NCBI RefSeq assembly: GCF_001509485.1
Contig: NZ_LLZI01000057.1
Location: forward strand, 1-64,000
Reading direction: 5' to 3'
DNA length: 64,000 bases
DNA from: Streptomyces sp. NRRL F-4489
Lineage (GTDB): Bacteria; Actinomycetota; Actinomycetes; Streptomycetales; Streptomycetaceae
The translations under genes were made by a program, and so were the position numbers. Shown piece by piece: positions 7,851-16,224 of this stretch. The notes under the pieces were generated by a model that had not been told where the DNA came from, did no database searches, and worked only from the letters and a program-made list of their open reading frames with translations. Each line of letters opens with the position of its first letter. Position 1 is the first letter of the stretch.

Positions 7851-8172
7851 AGCGGGACCTTCCGTGAGGGACAGCAGGCCCGGACCGCTCGCGGGACCCG
7901 AGGGGCCCGGCAGACGTGCCTCGCGGGACCCGGCGGGCCGGGCAGATCTACCACACTAACGGGGCAACGGGGGCGGACCGCCCCTGTGTTCGATCAAGGA
8001 CGCCCCGGGACGGCCGGAAAGAGCCCGTTCCGCAGCGGTATGTGCGGCTGTGGTGGAAAACACCTCCGGCCCGTTACCTGGTCATGGTGGCGCTCTGACC
8101 AGGCACCGGGGGACACTGTGGGGAGATCGTCCCGGCGCGAGCCACGCGCCGCCGGCGTACAAGGAGGCACCC
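7851..8172. other. divergent intergenic region, channel gene / HNH gene
   Basis: No convincing gene is present in these 322 bases. They contain a perfect GGGGCGG-A-CCGCCCC palindrome (7970-7984) and a hairpin CCTGGTCA / TGACCAGG (8077-8103) about 70 bp before the HNH start. Both outward promoters must lie here, but no -35/-10 pair is clear. Confidence 0.6.
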
Positions 8173-8709
8173 GTGCCGCATGTCCTGGTCCTCAACGCGT
8201 CGTACGAGCCGCTCGGCGTCGTACCGCTCCGCCGCGCGCTCGTCCTCGTCCTCAATGAGAAGGCCGTCAGCCTTGAGGAATCCGGCGCCCTGATGCACAG
8301 CGCAACCCGTGCCGTACCGGCTCCGAGCGTGGTCCGCTTGAAGCGCTTTGTGAGAGTGCCCTTTCGGGGCCCCGTCCCGCTGACCCGGCGCGCGCTGTTC
8401 GCCCGGGACGGCGGGCGCTGTATGTACTGCGGTGGTGTCGCAACCAGCGTCGACCACGTCATCCCCCGCAGCCGCGGCGGCCAGCACACCTGGGAGAACG
8501 TCGTCGCCGCCTGCCGTCGCTGCAATCACGTCAAGGCCGACCGCCATGTCGCCGAGATCGGCTGGCGGCTGCGCCATCAGCCCGCCCCGCCGTCCGGACT
8601 GGCCTGGCGGATCATCGGCACGGGGCATAGGGACCCGCGCTGGCTGCCCTACTTGCAGCCGTACGGCGCGGATGACGCGTTGGCCCGGATCGATGCCGTA
8701 TCGGCATAG
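8173..8709 (+). CDS. HNH endonuclease domain protein
   Basis: This 178-residue protein starts at GTG 8173, with AAGGAGG 5 bases upstream. The N-terminal half (HVLVLNASYEPLGVVPLRRA) is the module common to this actinobacterial HNH subfamily. The HNH motif is intact: CMYCGG, then DHVIPRSRGGQHTWENVVAAC and RRCNHVKADR, giving the zinc Cys pairs and the catalytic His. It probably cuts DNA in a metal-dependent way, but the physiological target of this widely conserved housekeeping-type HNH protein is not known to me. It stands alone between a channel gene and a convergent secreted hydrolase. Confidence 0.9.
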   Translation: MPHVLVLNASYEPLGVVPLRRALVLVLNEKAVSLEESGALMHSATRAVPAPSVVRLKRFVRVPFRGPVPLTRRALFARDGGRCMYCGGVATSVDHVIPRSRGGQHTWENVVAACRRCNHVKADRHVAEIGWRLRHQPAPPSGLAWRIIGTGHRDPRWLPYLQPYGADDALARIDAVSA

Positions 8710-8773
8710 TTCCGGGCTTTTGTGTTGGCGGGGTCGGTGGCGGGTCCCATGGCGGGGCCCGCCCCCGGGCCCG

Positions 8774-11700
8774 TCAGCCGCCCCCCGTCACCGCGTACGC
8801 CTCCACCCCCCACAGCGAGTAGCCGAAGCGGGTCGCCCGGCGGTCGCCCTGGACGCGGACGTAGCGGGTGTCCGGGGCGTCCATCCGGACGGCTTCCCGG
8901 CCGCCCCGGCCGTCGCGCACGGTCGCGGCGGTGCGCCAGGCGCGGCCGTCCGCGGAGACCTGGACGCGGTAGGCGGCGGCGTACGCGTCCTGCCAGTGCA
9001 GGACGACGAGGCCGAGCCGGGTCGGCCGCGGCAGGGTGAACTGCAGCCAGGCGCGGTCGTCGGCGGTCGAGGACCAGCGGGTGTCCGGGTCGCCGTCGGT
9101 GGCCGCCGAGGCCGGGAAGTCGGCGGTCTCGTCACCGGAGGAAGTCGCGGCCGCGCCGCGCGCCAGATCGGGGCCGCCGGTGGGCGGGAAGACCCGGAGG
9201 GCCAGCTCCGCGCGCTGCCCGGCGAAGGCGACGGTGATCCGGTACGTCCCGGAGCGGGCGTCCGCGGGGACGTCCACGGTCAGCGGGACGACGGCGGTGC
9301 CGCCGCGCGGCGCGGTCAGCTCGTCCGGCGCCCGTACGGTGAAGCCCTCCGGCGCGGTGATCTTGAGGTTGTCGTGGACGGGCCCGGGGCGGCGGGAGGA
9401 GATCCGCGCCTCCACGGTGGCCCGGCCGCCGGTCCGGATGTCGGTCTCGGTGCGGGACAGCTCCACACCGGCGGGCGGGGCGTCGTCGAACCACGGCGTC
9501 AGGGCCCGGACAGTCGGCGCCCGGCCGCCGTCCCAGGCCAGCCGCACCGCGTCGGCGCGCAGCCCGCCGGTGCGGGCCTCCGTCCAGCCGGTCGGTGACA
9601 GCGCGCCCAGCCGCTGCCAGCCGGCGCCCGGCACATGCGCCTCCAGGGACACCGCGCCGGCGTCCGGGCCCGGCTCGGTGAGCGCGGTGACGGCGGTCAG
9701 CGGCCGCACCCGGGGGAACGGCACGGTCAGCGACGCCCGGCCGTCGCCGGGGGAGGGGCTCGGGGCGCCGCCGCGGGCGCCGGTCCACGCGTCCGCCTCG
9801 GCCAGCGCCCGGTCCAGGAACGGCGCCAGCACGCCCTGGCCGACCGTCGCCGGGCTCCGCTTGGCCTCCGCCCGCAGCCGCAGCACCTCGCGCTGCGCCG
9901 CCCAGGCCGCGTCGCCGTCGTCCCGCGCCTGCGCCAGCAGGGTGTCCACCGCGCGCTGCCCGGCGGTCCCGTAGCGCGCCAACTGCTCGGCCCACGGCCC
10001 GACTTCGGCCCGCAGGTCGGACGCCAGGCCGCGCGGCGCGGCGCTCATCGTGCCGAACGCCGCCCGCAGCGCCGCCGCGGCCTTGGCGAACTCCGGGTCG
10101 CCACCGGGCCGCCCCCGCGTGACGGCGGCCGCGCGGGCCGCCCAGAAGCGGTCGATCAGCGGCTGCAGATAGCCCGACTCGGTGCGGCCGAGCAGCGACG
10201 ACGTCGTGTTCCCGGCCAGTGCGCGGAGCGCCGTACGGGCCGCGGGGTCCGTTCCGGCCAGGTCGTCGACGGCCGCCTCCCAGGACCGCTCGGGGCGGTA
10301 GTCGCGCGGGTTCCAGGCGTAGTCGGCGGCGGTGAACAGCGGGATCCGGGACGCCAGCGGCTGCGCCATGGCGTTGGCGAGCAGCGCCGCCGAGCCGGTG
10401 GCGACGGCCGGTTCGCGGCCCGTGTAGGGGCCGAGGAAGATCCGGTCCCGGGCGTAGTCGTTGACCGGGTAGTTGTCCATGGTGACCAGCGGGTGGCCGA
10501 ACGCCTCGCGGGTGGCGGCCAGTTCGCCGCCGGTGATGGTGCGCGGCACCACCCCGACGCCCGTCCAGGCCACCGCCACCCGGTCGTCGAGCGCCGCCGC
10601 CAGCGCCGAGCGGTACGCGGTCGCGCCGTCCTGGTAGAACTCGGTCGGCATCAGGGACAGCGGGGCCGCGCCCGGGTGGCGTTCGGCGAGGTGCCGGGCC
10701 AGCGCGTTGGCGACGCCGGCCTGCGCCTTCGCGGCGGCCCGCGGACCGGACCCGAAGGTCTCCGCGTCGGCGGCGCAGTGCCACTCGCTGTAGCTGACGT
10801 CCTGGAACTGGAGCTGGAAGGCGCGCACCCCCAGCGCCCACATCGCGTCCACCTTGCGGCGCAGCGCCCGCAGATCGTCCTCCGAGGACAGGCACATCGC
10901 CTGGCCGGGCGCCACCGCCCACGCCAGCGTGACGTGATTGGCGCGGGCCCGTTCGGCCAGCGCCCGGAAGTCCGCCCTCCGGGCCGCCGGGTACGGGTCG
11001 CGCCACCGGGCCTGCCGGTAGGGGTCGTCGCCCGGGGCGTAGAGGTACTGGTTCTGCTTGGTGCGGCCCATGAAGTCCAGCTGGGCCAGCCGCTGGGCCT
11101 GGGTCCACGGCTGCCCGTAGAAGCCCTCGGCGGTGCCGCGCACCGGGGTGGCCGGCCAGTCCCGGACGGCCACGGACGCGAGCTGGCGGCTTCCGTCCGG
11201 ACCGTCCGCCACCAGCTGCCGCAGGGTCTGCGCGGCGTGGAAGAGGCCGTCCGGCCCGGCGCCGTCCAGTGCGACGGTGTCCCGCCCGGCGACCTCCCCG
11301 ACCGCGAGGCGGTAGCCGCCGGACGGCAGATCGCCGCGGGGCGGGACCCGCAGCGCCCGCAGCGCGTCCTCGGCGGGCGCGCCGCCGGCCAGCACCACCG
11401 GCCCGTCCGCGGGCAGCCGGTCGCCCGGCGCGGCCTGCCGGACGGTGCGCACCCCGGCGTCCCGCAGCAGCCCGCGCAGCACGTCCAGGGCGTACGGATC
11501 GGTGTCCGGCGGCGCCACCAGGACCGCCGCCGGGCCGAGCCGGACCGCCGGGCCCAGCTGCCGCAGCGACTGGGGGCGCGGCCAGACCGCGGGCGGGGGC
11601 CCGGCGTCGGCGGGCCGGCCGGGCCCGTCGGGGGTACCGGCGGCGGGTCCGGCGGGCGCCGCCTGGACGGCCGGCGCCCCGCCGAGCAGTCCGCCGATCA

Positions 11701-11797
11701 CCGCCGCGGCCAGCGCGGTGGTCCCCGCCACCCGCGCCCGGCCGCCGCCCCTGCCGCCCGAACCGGCCCTGCCGCCCCATACGCCCCGGACTCGCAC
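8774..11797 (-). CDS. secreted GH84-like beta-N-acetylglucosaminidase with C-terminal F5/8 (CBM32-type) domain
   Basis: This 1007-residue protein starts at GTG 11797 with GAGGAG 6 bases upstream. The start at 12106 lacks a signal peptide and was rejected. A signal peptide (GTTALAAAVIGGLLGG to VQAAPA) is followed by a GH20b-like N-domain (about 70-190), a GH84 NAGidase barrel (about 200-480; GTAEGFYGQPWTQ, KQNQYLYAPGDDPYR), a helical region, a NEW3-type beta domain (about 770-860) and a discoidin/F5-8C domain (about 880-1005; DGDPDTRWSSTADDRAWLQF). GH84 enzymes release GlcNAc by substrate-assisted catalysis with two adjacent Asp; here the pair reads Gln332-Asp333 (LQFQDVSY). It probably acts on extracellular GlcNAc polymers or glycans, or is a modified relative with altered activity. 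Confidence 0.85.
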   Translation of the reverse strand: MRVRGVWGGRAGSGGRGGGRARVAGTTALAAAVIGGLLGGAPAVQAAPAGPAAGTPDGPGRPADAGPPPAVWPRPQSLRQLGPAVRLGPAAVLVAPPDTDPYALDVLRGLLRDAGVRTVRQAAPGDRLPADGPVVLAGGAPAEDALRALRVPPRGDLPSGGYRLAVGEVAGRDTVALDGAGPDGLFHAAQTLRQLVADGPDGSRQLASVAVRDWPATPVRGTAEGFYGQPWTQAQRLAQLDFMGRTKQNQYLYAPGDDPYRQARWRDPYPAARRADFRALAERARANHVTLAWAVAPGQAMCLSSEDDLRALRRKVDAMWALGVRAFQLQFQDVSYSEWHCAADAETFGSGPRAAAKAQAGVANALARHLAERHPGAAPLSLMPTEFYQDGATAYRSALAAALDDRVAVAWTGVGVVPRTITGGELAATREAFGHPLVTMDNYPVNDYARDRIFLGPYTGREPAVATGSAALLANAMAQPLASRIPLFTAADYAWNPRDYRPERSWEAAVDDLAGTDPAARTALRALAGNTTSSLLGRTESGYLQPLIDRFWAARAAAVTRGRPGGDPEFAKAAAALRAAFGTMSAAPRGLASDLRAEVGPWAEQLARYGTAGQRAVDTLLAQARDDGDAAWAAQREVLRLRAEAKRSPATVGQGVLAPFLDRALAEADAWTGARGGAPSPSPGDGRASLTVPFPRVRPLTAVTALTEPGPDAGAVSLEAHVPGAGWQRLGALSPTGWTEARTGGLRADAVRLAWDGGRAPTVRALTPWFDDAPPAGVELSRTETDIRTGGRATVEARISSRRPGPVHDNLKITAPEGFTVRAPDELTAPRGGTAVVPLTVDVPADARSGTYRITVAFAGQRAELALRVFPPTGGPDLARGAAATSSGDETADFPASAATDGDPDTRWSSTADDRAWLQFTLPRPTRLGLVVLHWQDAYAAAYRVQVSADGRAWRTAATVRDGRGGREAVRMDAPDTRYVRVQGDRRATRFGYSLWGVEAYAVTGGG

Positions 11798-12187
11798 GGT
11801 CGCTCCTCGTCCCCGTCTCTCCTGCTCACCGGCGTACGCCGGCTCCCCCTGGTGCCGCCGTCGCCCGCGCGGACTCCGGCGTCGGCCGCGAGCCCACCAT
11901 TGTGCCGGTGAGGGTGTCAACCGGGCCCGGGCGGCGCCCCCGGGCGGGCCGCGAGCGGTCCGCCCCCAAGAGGAGATGACGAGGTCATGACACGCCATCA
12001 CACCGCAGAAATTGCGCCCCGCGCCCGCCGTCCGCCCGTTCTGTGCGCCGCCCGGCGCTTCCCGCCGCGAAATCGCCTGCGCGCGTTCTAATGTGACGTG
12101 AGACACGTTTACTGGGTGGACACGTCTGCACCCGTGTCGGCTGGGTAGGGCAGACGTGTCCCATTACCGATGAACGGGAGGCCCCTC
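11798..12187. other. divergent intergenic region, GH84-like gene / PLTSE small ORF
   Basis: These 390 bases hold the promoters of two divergent units. A TAATGT hexamer lies at 12089-12094 and a long perfect inverted repeat at 12118-12161. No additional gene with a ribosome site is convincing. Confidence 0.6.
12118..12161 (+). promoter_or_regulatory. 12-bp perfect inverted repeat (hairpin) upstream of the malQ unit
   Basis: GGACACGTCTGC (12118-12129) is exactly complementary in reverse to GCAGACGTGTCC (12150-12161), with a 20-base spacer. It ends 26 bases before the GTG of the small ORF at 12188, so it should lie in the 5' leader or promoter. No U-run follows. An operator or an RNA switch-like hairpin are both possible. 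Confidence 0.7.
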
Positions 12188-12448
12188 GTGGCCGCATCCG
12201 CTCAACTGCTCCTCGACGCACTGGCCGCCAAACCGACCGGCGAGCCCCGGCTGTTCGACGGGATCTCCGGCCCCGACTCCGGCCTCGAGGGCTCCGGCTC
12301 GTTCGGCTTCACCGAGCCGCCGCTCACCAGCGAGCCCCCGCTCGCCGACGCCGCCCCGCTCACCAGCGAGGTCCCCATCACCGCCGAGCTTCCGCTGACC
12401 AGCGAACCGGCCGCCGCCGGTTTCGGTACGGAGCCGATGGAGGTCTGA
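12188..12448 (+). CDS. small acidic protein with PLTSE repeats, unknown function
   Basis: A GTG at 12188 with GGGAGG 7 bases upstream opens an 86-residue frame ending 6 bp before malQ. The first 25 residues look helical (AASAQLLLDALAAKP). The remainder is Pro/Glu/Thr-rich with repeated PLTSE-like units (PPLTSEPPLADAAPLTSEV, then ELPLTSEP) and no Cys, Lys or Trp. The strong ribosome site and tight spacing support translation and coupling to malQ. I recognise no family; it could be a leader peptide, a partner of MalQ or a precursor-like peptide. Confidence 0.6.
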   Translation: MAASAQLLLDALAAKPTGEPRLFDGISGPDSGLEGSGSFGFTEPPLTSEPPLADAAPLTSEVPITAELPLTSEPAAAGFGTEPMEV

Positions 12449-12454
12449 GCAGCC

Positions 12455-14656
12455 ATGGGCCGTGCCCGGCTCGCCCGGCTCCACGCCATCGCCACCTCCT
12501 ACGACCCCGCGCCCGGCCGCACCGTCCACGTCCCCGAGGACACCCTCGTCGCCGTGTTGGCCGCGCTGGGAGTCGACGCCTCCACCCCCGAGGCCGTGCG
12601 GGCCGCGCTGGACGCCCACGAGGCGAGCGCCGGCCGCGCCCTGCTGCCCCCCACCGTCACCGCCCGCGCCGGGCACCCGCCCCGCCTGCCGGACCTCCCC
12701 GAGGGCACCGTCCTCGGCGTCCGCACCGAGGACGGCGCGCTCCTCGGCGCGGAAGTACGGGACGGCGGCGCGCACCCCGGCCCCCTGGGCGCCCTCCCCC
12801 TGGGCGCGCACGAGCTGACCGCCGACGCCCCCGACGGCCGCACGGCCCGCGCCCGCCTCCTGGTCGCGCCGGACGCCGTGCCCGCCCCGCCCGGCCGCAG
12901 CCACGGCTTCCTCGTCCAGCTGTACTCGCTGCTCTCCCGCCAGTCCTGGGGCATGGGCGACCTCGGGGACCTCGCCGACCTCGCCGCCTGGTCCGGGCGC
13001 GCCCTGGGCACCGGATTCCTCCAGCTCAACCCCCTCCACGCGGCCGTCCCCGGCGCCCCCACCGACCCCTCGCCGTACCGCCCCTCCTCGCGCCGCTTCC
13101 CCGACCCGGTGCATCTGCGGATCGCGGACATCCCCGAGTACGCCCGGCTCACCGGCGAGGACCGGGCCCGCGCCGACGCCCTCGCCGCGCGCGCCGGCGA
13201 GCTGCGCGACGGCGTCCTGGAACGCGGTGAGCTGATCGACCGCGACGCCGTCTGGGCCCTCAAACGCGAGGCGCTGGAGCTGCTCTGCGCCGTCCCGCTC
13301 AGCCCCGGCCGCCGCGCCGCCTACTGCGACTTCCTGGCCGGACAGGGCCGCGCCCTGGACGACCACGCCACCTGGTGCGCGCTGGCCGAGGCGCACGGCC
13401 CCGACTGGCGCGCCTGGCCCGCCGCCCTGCGCGACCCCCGCTCCCCGGAGACCGCCCGGGCCCGCCACCGGCTGCTGGACCGCGTGGACGTGCACTGCCG
13501 GCTCGCGTGGTACACCGACCAGCAGCTCGCCGCCGCCCAGCGGGCCGCCCGCGAGGCCGGGATGGCCGTGGGCCTCGTCCACGACCTCGCGGTCGGCGTC
13601 CATCCCTCCGGCGCCGACACCTGGGCCCAGCAGGACGCCTACGCGAGCGGGATGTCCATCGGCGCGCCCCCGGACGCCTTCAATCCGCACGGCCAGGACT
13701 GGGGCCTGCCGCCCTGGCGCCCGGACGCGCTGGCCGCGGCCGGCTACGCCCCGTACCGCGAGCTGCTGCGCGGTCTGCTCCGGCACGCCGGCGCGCTCCG
13801 TATCGACCACGTCATGGGCCTGTTCCGGCTCTGGTGGATCCCCGAGGGCCGCCCGCCCACCGAGGGCGCCTACGTCCGCTACGACGGCGAGGCGATGCTC
13901 GCGGCGCTCGCCCTGGAGGCGCACCGGGCCGGCGCCGCGGTGATCGGCGAGGATCTGGGCACCGTCGAGCCCGGCGTCCGCGAGGCCCTGGCCGACCGCG
14001 GCGTCCTGGGCACCTCGGTGCTGTGGTTCGAGCGGGATTACGGGGGCGGGGCGGGCGCGGACGGTGACGCCCCCGAGGGGGACGGGCCGGCCGGTGGCGA
14101 GGCCCGCATCCTGGCCCCCGGCGAGTGGCGGGCCGGCTGCCTGGCCACCGTCACCACCCACGACCTGCCGCCCACCGCCGCCCGGCTCACCGGCGAGGAC
14201 GTCACCCTGCGCGCCCGCCTCGGCCTGCTCGCCGGCCCCCCGGACCGCGAACACCGCCGGGCCGCGTACGAACTCCGCGAGTGGATAGGGGAGTTGACCC
14301 GGCACGGCCTGCTCCCCGAGGGTGCCGGCGACGAGGAGGCGGTGATCCGGGCCGTGCACCGCTTCCTGCTGCGCACCCCGGCCCGGATGATCGGCGTCTG
14401 GCTCCCGGACGCGGTGGGCGACCGCCGCCCGCAGAACGTCCCCGGCACCTGGCGCGAGTACCCGAACTGGCGCCTGCCGATCGCCGGCCCGGACGGCCGC
14501 CCCCGCACCCTCGAGGAGCTGGCCGCCTCGCCCCGGCTGCACGCCCTGATGCGCGAGTTCTCCGGCGCCGCCACCGGGCCCGCGGCCTGCCCCGATGCGG
14601 GGAGGGCCACCCCGGACGCGCGGGGTCCGGAACGGTCCGCTACGTTGAACGGGTGA
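12455..14656 (+). CDS. malQ: 4-alpha-glucanotransferase (amylomaltase)
   Basis: This 733-residue GH77 enzyme transfers alpha-1,4-glucan segments between maltooligosaccharides in the cytoplasm (maltose/glycogen metabolism). The first 160 residues are the N-terminal extension typical of actinobacterial MalQ. The catalytic barrel shows [29 protein letters not shown] (nucleophile Asp region), LRIDHVMGLFRLWWIPEG, VIGEDLGTVEPGVREAL (acid/base region) and TVTTHDLPPTAARL. ATG 12455 follows the small ORF closely, and the stop overlaps the next start as GTGA. Confidence 0.95.
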   Translation: MGRARLARLHAIATSYDPAPGRTVHVPEDTLVAVLAALGVDASTPEAVRAALDAHEASAGRALLPPTVTARAGHPPRLPDLPEGTVLGVRTEDGALLGAEVRDGGAHPGPLGALPLGAHELTADAPDGRTARARLLVAPDAVPAPPGRSHGFLVQLYSLLSRQSWGMGDLGDLADLAAWSGRALGTGFLQLNPLHAAVPGAPTDPSPYRPSSRRFPDPVHLRIADIPEYARLTGEDRARADALAARAGELRDGVLERGELIDRDAVWALKREALELLCAVPLSPGRRAAYCDFLAGQGRALDDHATWCALAEAHGPDWRAWPAALRDPRSPETARARHRLLDRVDVHCRLAWYTDQQLAAAQRAAREAGMAVGLVHDLAVGVHPSGADTWAQQDAYASGMSIGAPPDAFNPHGQDWGLPPWRPDALAAAGYAPYRELLRGLLRHAGALRIDHVMGLFRLWWIPEGRPPTEGAYVRYDGEAMLAALALEAHRAGAAVIGEDLGTVEPGVREALADRGVLGTSVLWFERDYGGGAGADGDAPEGDGPAGGEARILAPGEWRAGCLATVTTHDLPPTAARLTGEDVTLRARLGLLAGPPDREHRRAAYELREWIGELTRHGLLPEGAGDEEAVIRAVHRFLLRTPARMIGVWLPDAVGDRRPQNVPGTWREYPNWRLPIAGPDGRPRTLEELAASPRLHALMREFSGAATGPAACPDAGRATPDARGPERSATLNG
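14641..14652 (+). promoter_or_regulatory. possible leaderless promoter for the small membrane protein
   Basis: TACGTT (14641-14646) sits six bases before GTG 14653, inside the 3' end of malQ. This is the spacing expected when the -10 box directs initiation at or next to the start codon. It would allow expression independent of malQ. No clear -35 was found. Confidence 0.35.
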
Positions 14657-14901
14657 GCAACAAGGTCAAGAACACCGCCCTGCGCGCCGGAACGATCACC
14701 GCCGGCACCGCGCTGATGCTGCTGATGTCGTCCCCCGCGTTTGCGCTCACCCGCGACGACGGTGACGACCCCGGTCCGGGCCTGAACGTGGCGCAGACGC
14801 TCGGCCTCTACGTCGCCGCACCCATCGTGCTCTTCCTGATCATCGCCGGGCTGGTCATCGCGACCGACAAGACCCGCAAGCAGGCCAAGACCAAGGGCTG
14901 A
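14653..14901 (+). CDS. small single-pass membrane protein
   Basis: This 82-residue protein starts at GTG 14653, overlapping the malQ stop by four bases. A basic N-terminus and a hydrophobic stretch (TITAGTALMLLMSSPAFAL) resemble a signal peptide with possible AFA cleavage. A DDGDDPGPG linker, a membrane helix (LGLYVAAPIVLFLIIAGLVIA) and a Lys-rich tail (TRKQAKTKG) follow. It would be exposed outside by its acidic linker and anchored with a basic cytoplasmic tail. It is a Streptomyces-type conserved hypothetical whose role I do not know. Confidence 0.75.
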   Translation: MSNKVKNTALRAGTITAGTALMLLMSSPAFALTRDDGDDPGPGLNVAQTLGLYVAAPIVLFLIIAGLVIATDKTRKQAKTKG

Positions 14902-14951
14902 CCCACCCGTCCCGCGCGGGCCCGCACCCGCGCCGCGGACGCCTTTCGACC

Positions 14952-14996
14952 AGGGGCGCCCGCCGGTTCCTTCCCGGACCGGCGGGCGCCCCTTTT
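14952..14996 (+). terminator. strong rho-independent terminator after the malQ unit
   Basis: A perfect 16-bp stem (AGGGGCGCCCGCCGGT at 14952-14967, complement at 14978-14993) has a 10-base loop and is followed by TTTT. Confidence 0.85.
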
Positions 14997-15044
14997 GCGT
15001 GTTTACCGGGGCCGATCGTGGTGAGACGTTTACCCGGGCCGTAC

Positions 15045-15095
15045 TTACGATGCCGTAACCTACGGATCCGTAAGTCACAACCTACGCAGCCGTAG
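15045..15095 (+). promoter_or_regulatory. three tandem palindromic operators upstream of the desaturase
   Basis: Three 14-bp palindromes fit YTACG-N4-CGTAR: TTACG-ATGC-CGTAA (15045-15058), CTACG-GATC-CGTAA (15060-15073) and CTACG-CAGC-CGTAG (15082-15095). Their starts are 15 and 22 bp apart and they end 25 bp before the start codon. The arrangement suggests co-operative binding by a TetR-like lipid-responsive repressor, which is inference. Confidence 0.7.
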
Positions 15096-15119
15096 GTCCC
15101 CCGTCCCCAGGAGTGCCCC

Positions 15120-16094
15120 TTGACCATCGCCCCCGACCGCCTCGACGGAGCGCCCGGCCAGGCCGCCTGGACCGACACCCGCCTGCTGTACGCCCTCGAA
15201 GAGGTCGTCGAGAAGGAGCTCAACCGCCATCTGAAGGCCGCCAAGGAATGGATGCCGCACGAGTACGTCCCGTGGAGCGACGGGCGGAACTTCGACGGTG
15301 TGATGGACGGCGAGCCCTGGGCGCCCGAGCAGTCCAAGGTCACCGACATCGGCCGCACGGCGCTGGTGGTCAACCTCCTCACCGAGGACAACCTCCCCAG
15401 CTACCACCACGAGATCGCCACCCTCTTCGGCCGGGACGGCGCCTGGGGCACCTGGGTCCACCGCTGGACGGCGGAGGAGGGCCGGCACGGCATCGTGATG
15501 CGGGACTACCTCCTCACCAGCCGCGCCGTGGACCCGGTCGAGCTGGAGCGGTTCCGGATGGCGCACATGTCGGCCGGCTTCGAGTCCGACAACTCCCACA
15601 GCATGCTGCACTCCATCGCCTACGTCGCGTTCCAGGAGCTGGCCACCCGCATCTCGCACCGCAACACCGGCCACCACTCCGGCGACCCGGTGTGCGACCG
15701 GATGCTCGCCCGGATAGCCACGGACGAGAACCTCCACATGGTCTTCTACCGCAACCTCCTCGGCGCCGCCTTCGAGCTGGCCCCGGACCGCACGATGTGC
15801 GCGGTGCGGGACGTGGTCACCGGCTTCCGGATGCCCGGCCACGGCATGCCCGGCTTCGAGCGGGCCGCGGCCCGGATGGCGCTCGGCGGGATCTACAACC
15901 TCCGCATCCACCACGACGACGTGCTCCAGCCGGTGCTGCGCCACCTGAAGGTGCTGGAGCGCGGCGGACTCGGCCCGGAGGGCCTGGCGGCCCAGGAGGA
16001 GCTGGGCGCGTACATGGACGGGCTCGACGGGCAGGCGCGCCGCTTCGACGAGCGGCAGGCCGCGATCCTGGCCCGGCGGGCGGCCCGCGGCTGA
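15120..16094 (+). CDS. acyl-[ACP] desaturase (soluble di-iron type)
   Basis: This 324-residue enzyme of the FA_desaturase_2 family introduces a double bond into acyl-ACP using O2 and reduced ferredoxin. The four-helix-bundle iron ligands are visible as the EExxH-type pairs AEEGRHGIVMRDYLL and TDENLHMVFYRNLL, with earlier Glu ligands near LEEVVEKEL and YHHEIATLF. The TTG at 15120 is used, with AGGAG 6-7 bases upstream and no better start. It is monocistronic: a terminator precedes it and the next gene has its own promoter element. Three tandem palindromes just upstream suggest tight repression. Confidence 0.92.
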   Translation: MTIAPDRLDGAPGQAAWTDTRLLYALEEVVEKELNRHLKAAKEWMPHEYVPWSDGRNFDGVMDGEPWAPEQSKVTDIGRTALVVNLLTEDNLPSYHHEIATLFGRDGAWGTWVHRWTAEEGRHGIVMRDYLLTSRAVDPVELERFRMAHMSAGFESDNSHSMLHSIAYVAFQELATRISHRNTGHHSGDPVCDRMLARIATDENLHMVFYRNLLGAAFELAPDRTMCAVRDVVTGFRMPGHGMPGFERAAARMALGGIYNLRIHHDDVLQPVLRHLKVLERGGLGPEGLAAQEELGAYMDGLDGQARRFDERQAAILARRAARG

Positions 16095-16121
16095 GGCTGT
16101 AAAGCCGATAGGTCGGAGCGT

Positions 16122-16198
16122 TCTTTCAGTTCTGCTGAAAGAAACCGTCTGAAGTATTCGATGGACCTGATGAGTGGCCGACTGCCACGGTGGATCCG
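16122..16198 (+). promoter_or_regulatory. upstream element shared with the allantoicase gene (copy A)
   Basis: The perfect palindrome CTTTCAG-TTCTG-CTGAAAG (16122-16140) is followed by TTCGATGGACCTGA, GTGG and ACGGTGGA blocks. The same blocks in the same order occur before the allantoicase gene. It lies 85-100 bp upstream of the EamA start, the right place for an operator-promoter. Confidence 0.7.
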
Positions 16199-16224
16199 TA
16201 TCCACCACCGAGGGAGAGGAAACC

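Noticed and set aside
9635..11911. A 758-codon plus-strand frame opposite the GH84-like gene
   Set aside because: Composition is Arg/Gly/Val-rich without domains. The minus-strand product has clear signal peptide and domains, so this is a shadow.
11798..12106. Longer N-terminus for the GH84-like protein
   Set aside because: It adds 103 Arg/Gly-rich residues before a proper signal peptide. GTG 11797 has GAGGAG at the right distance.
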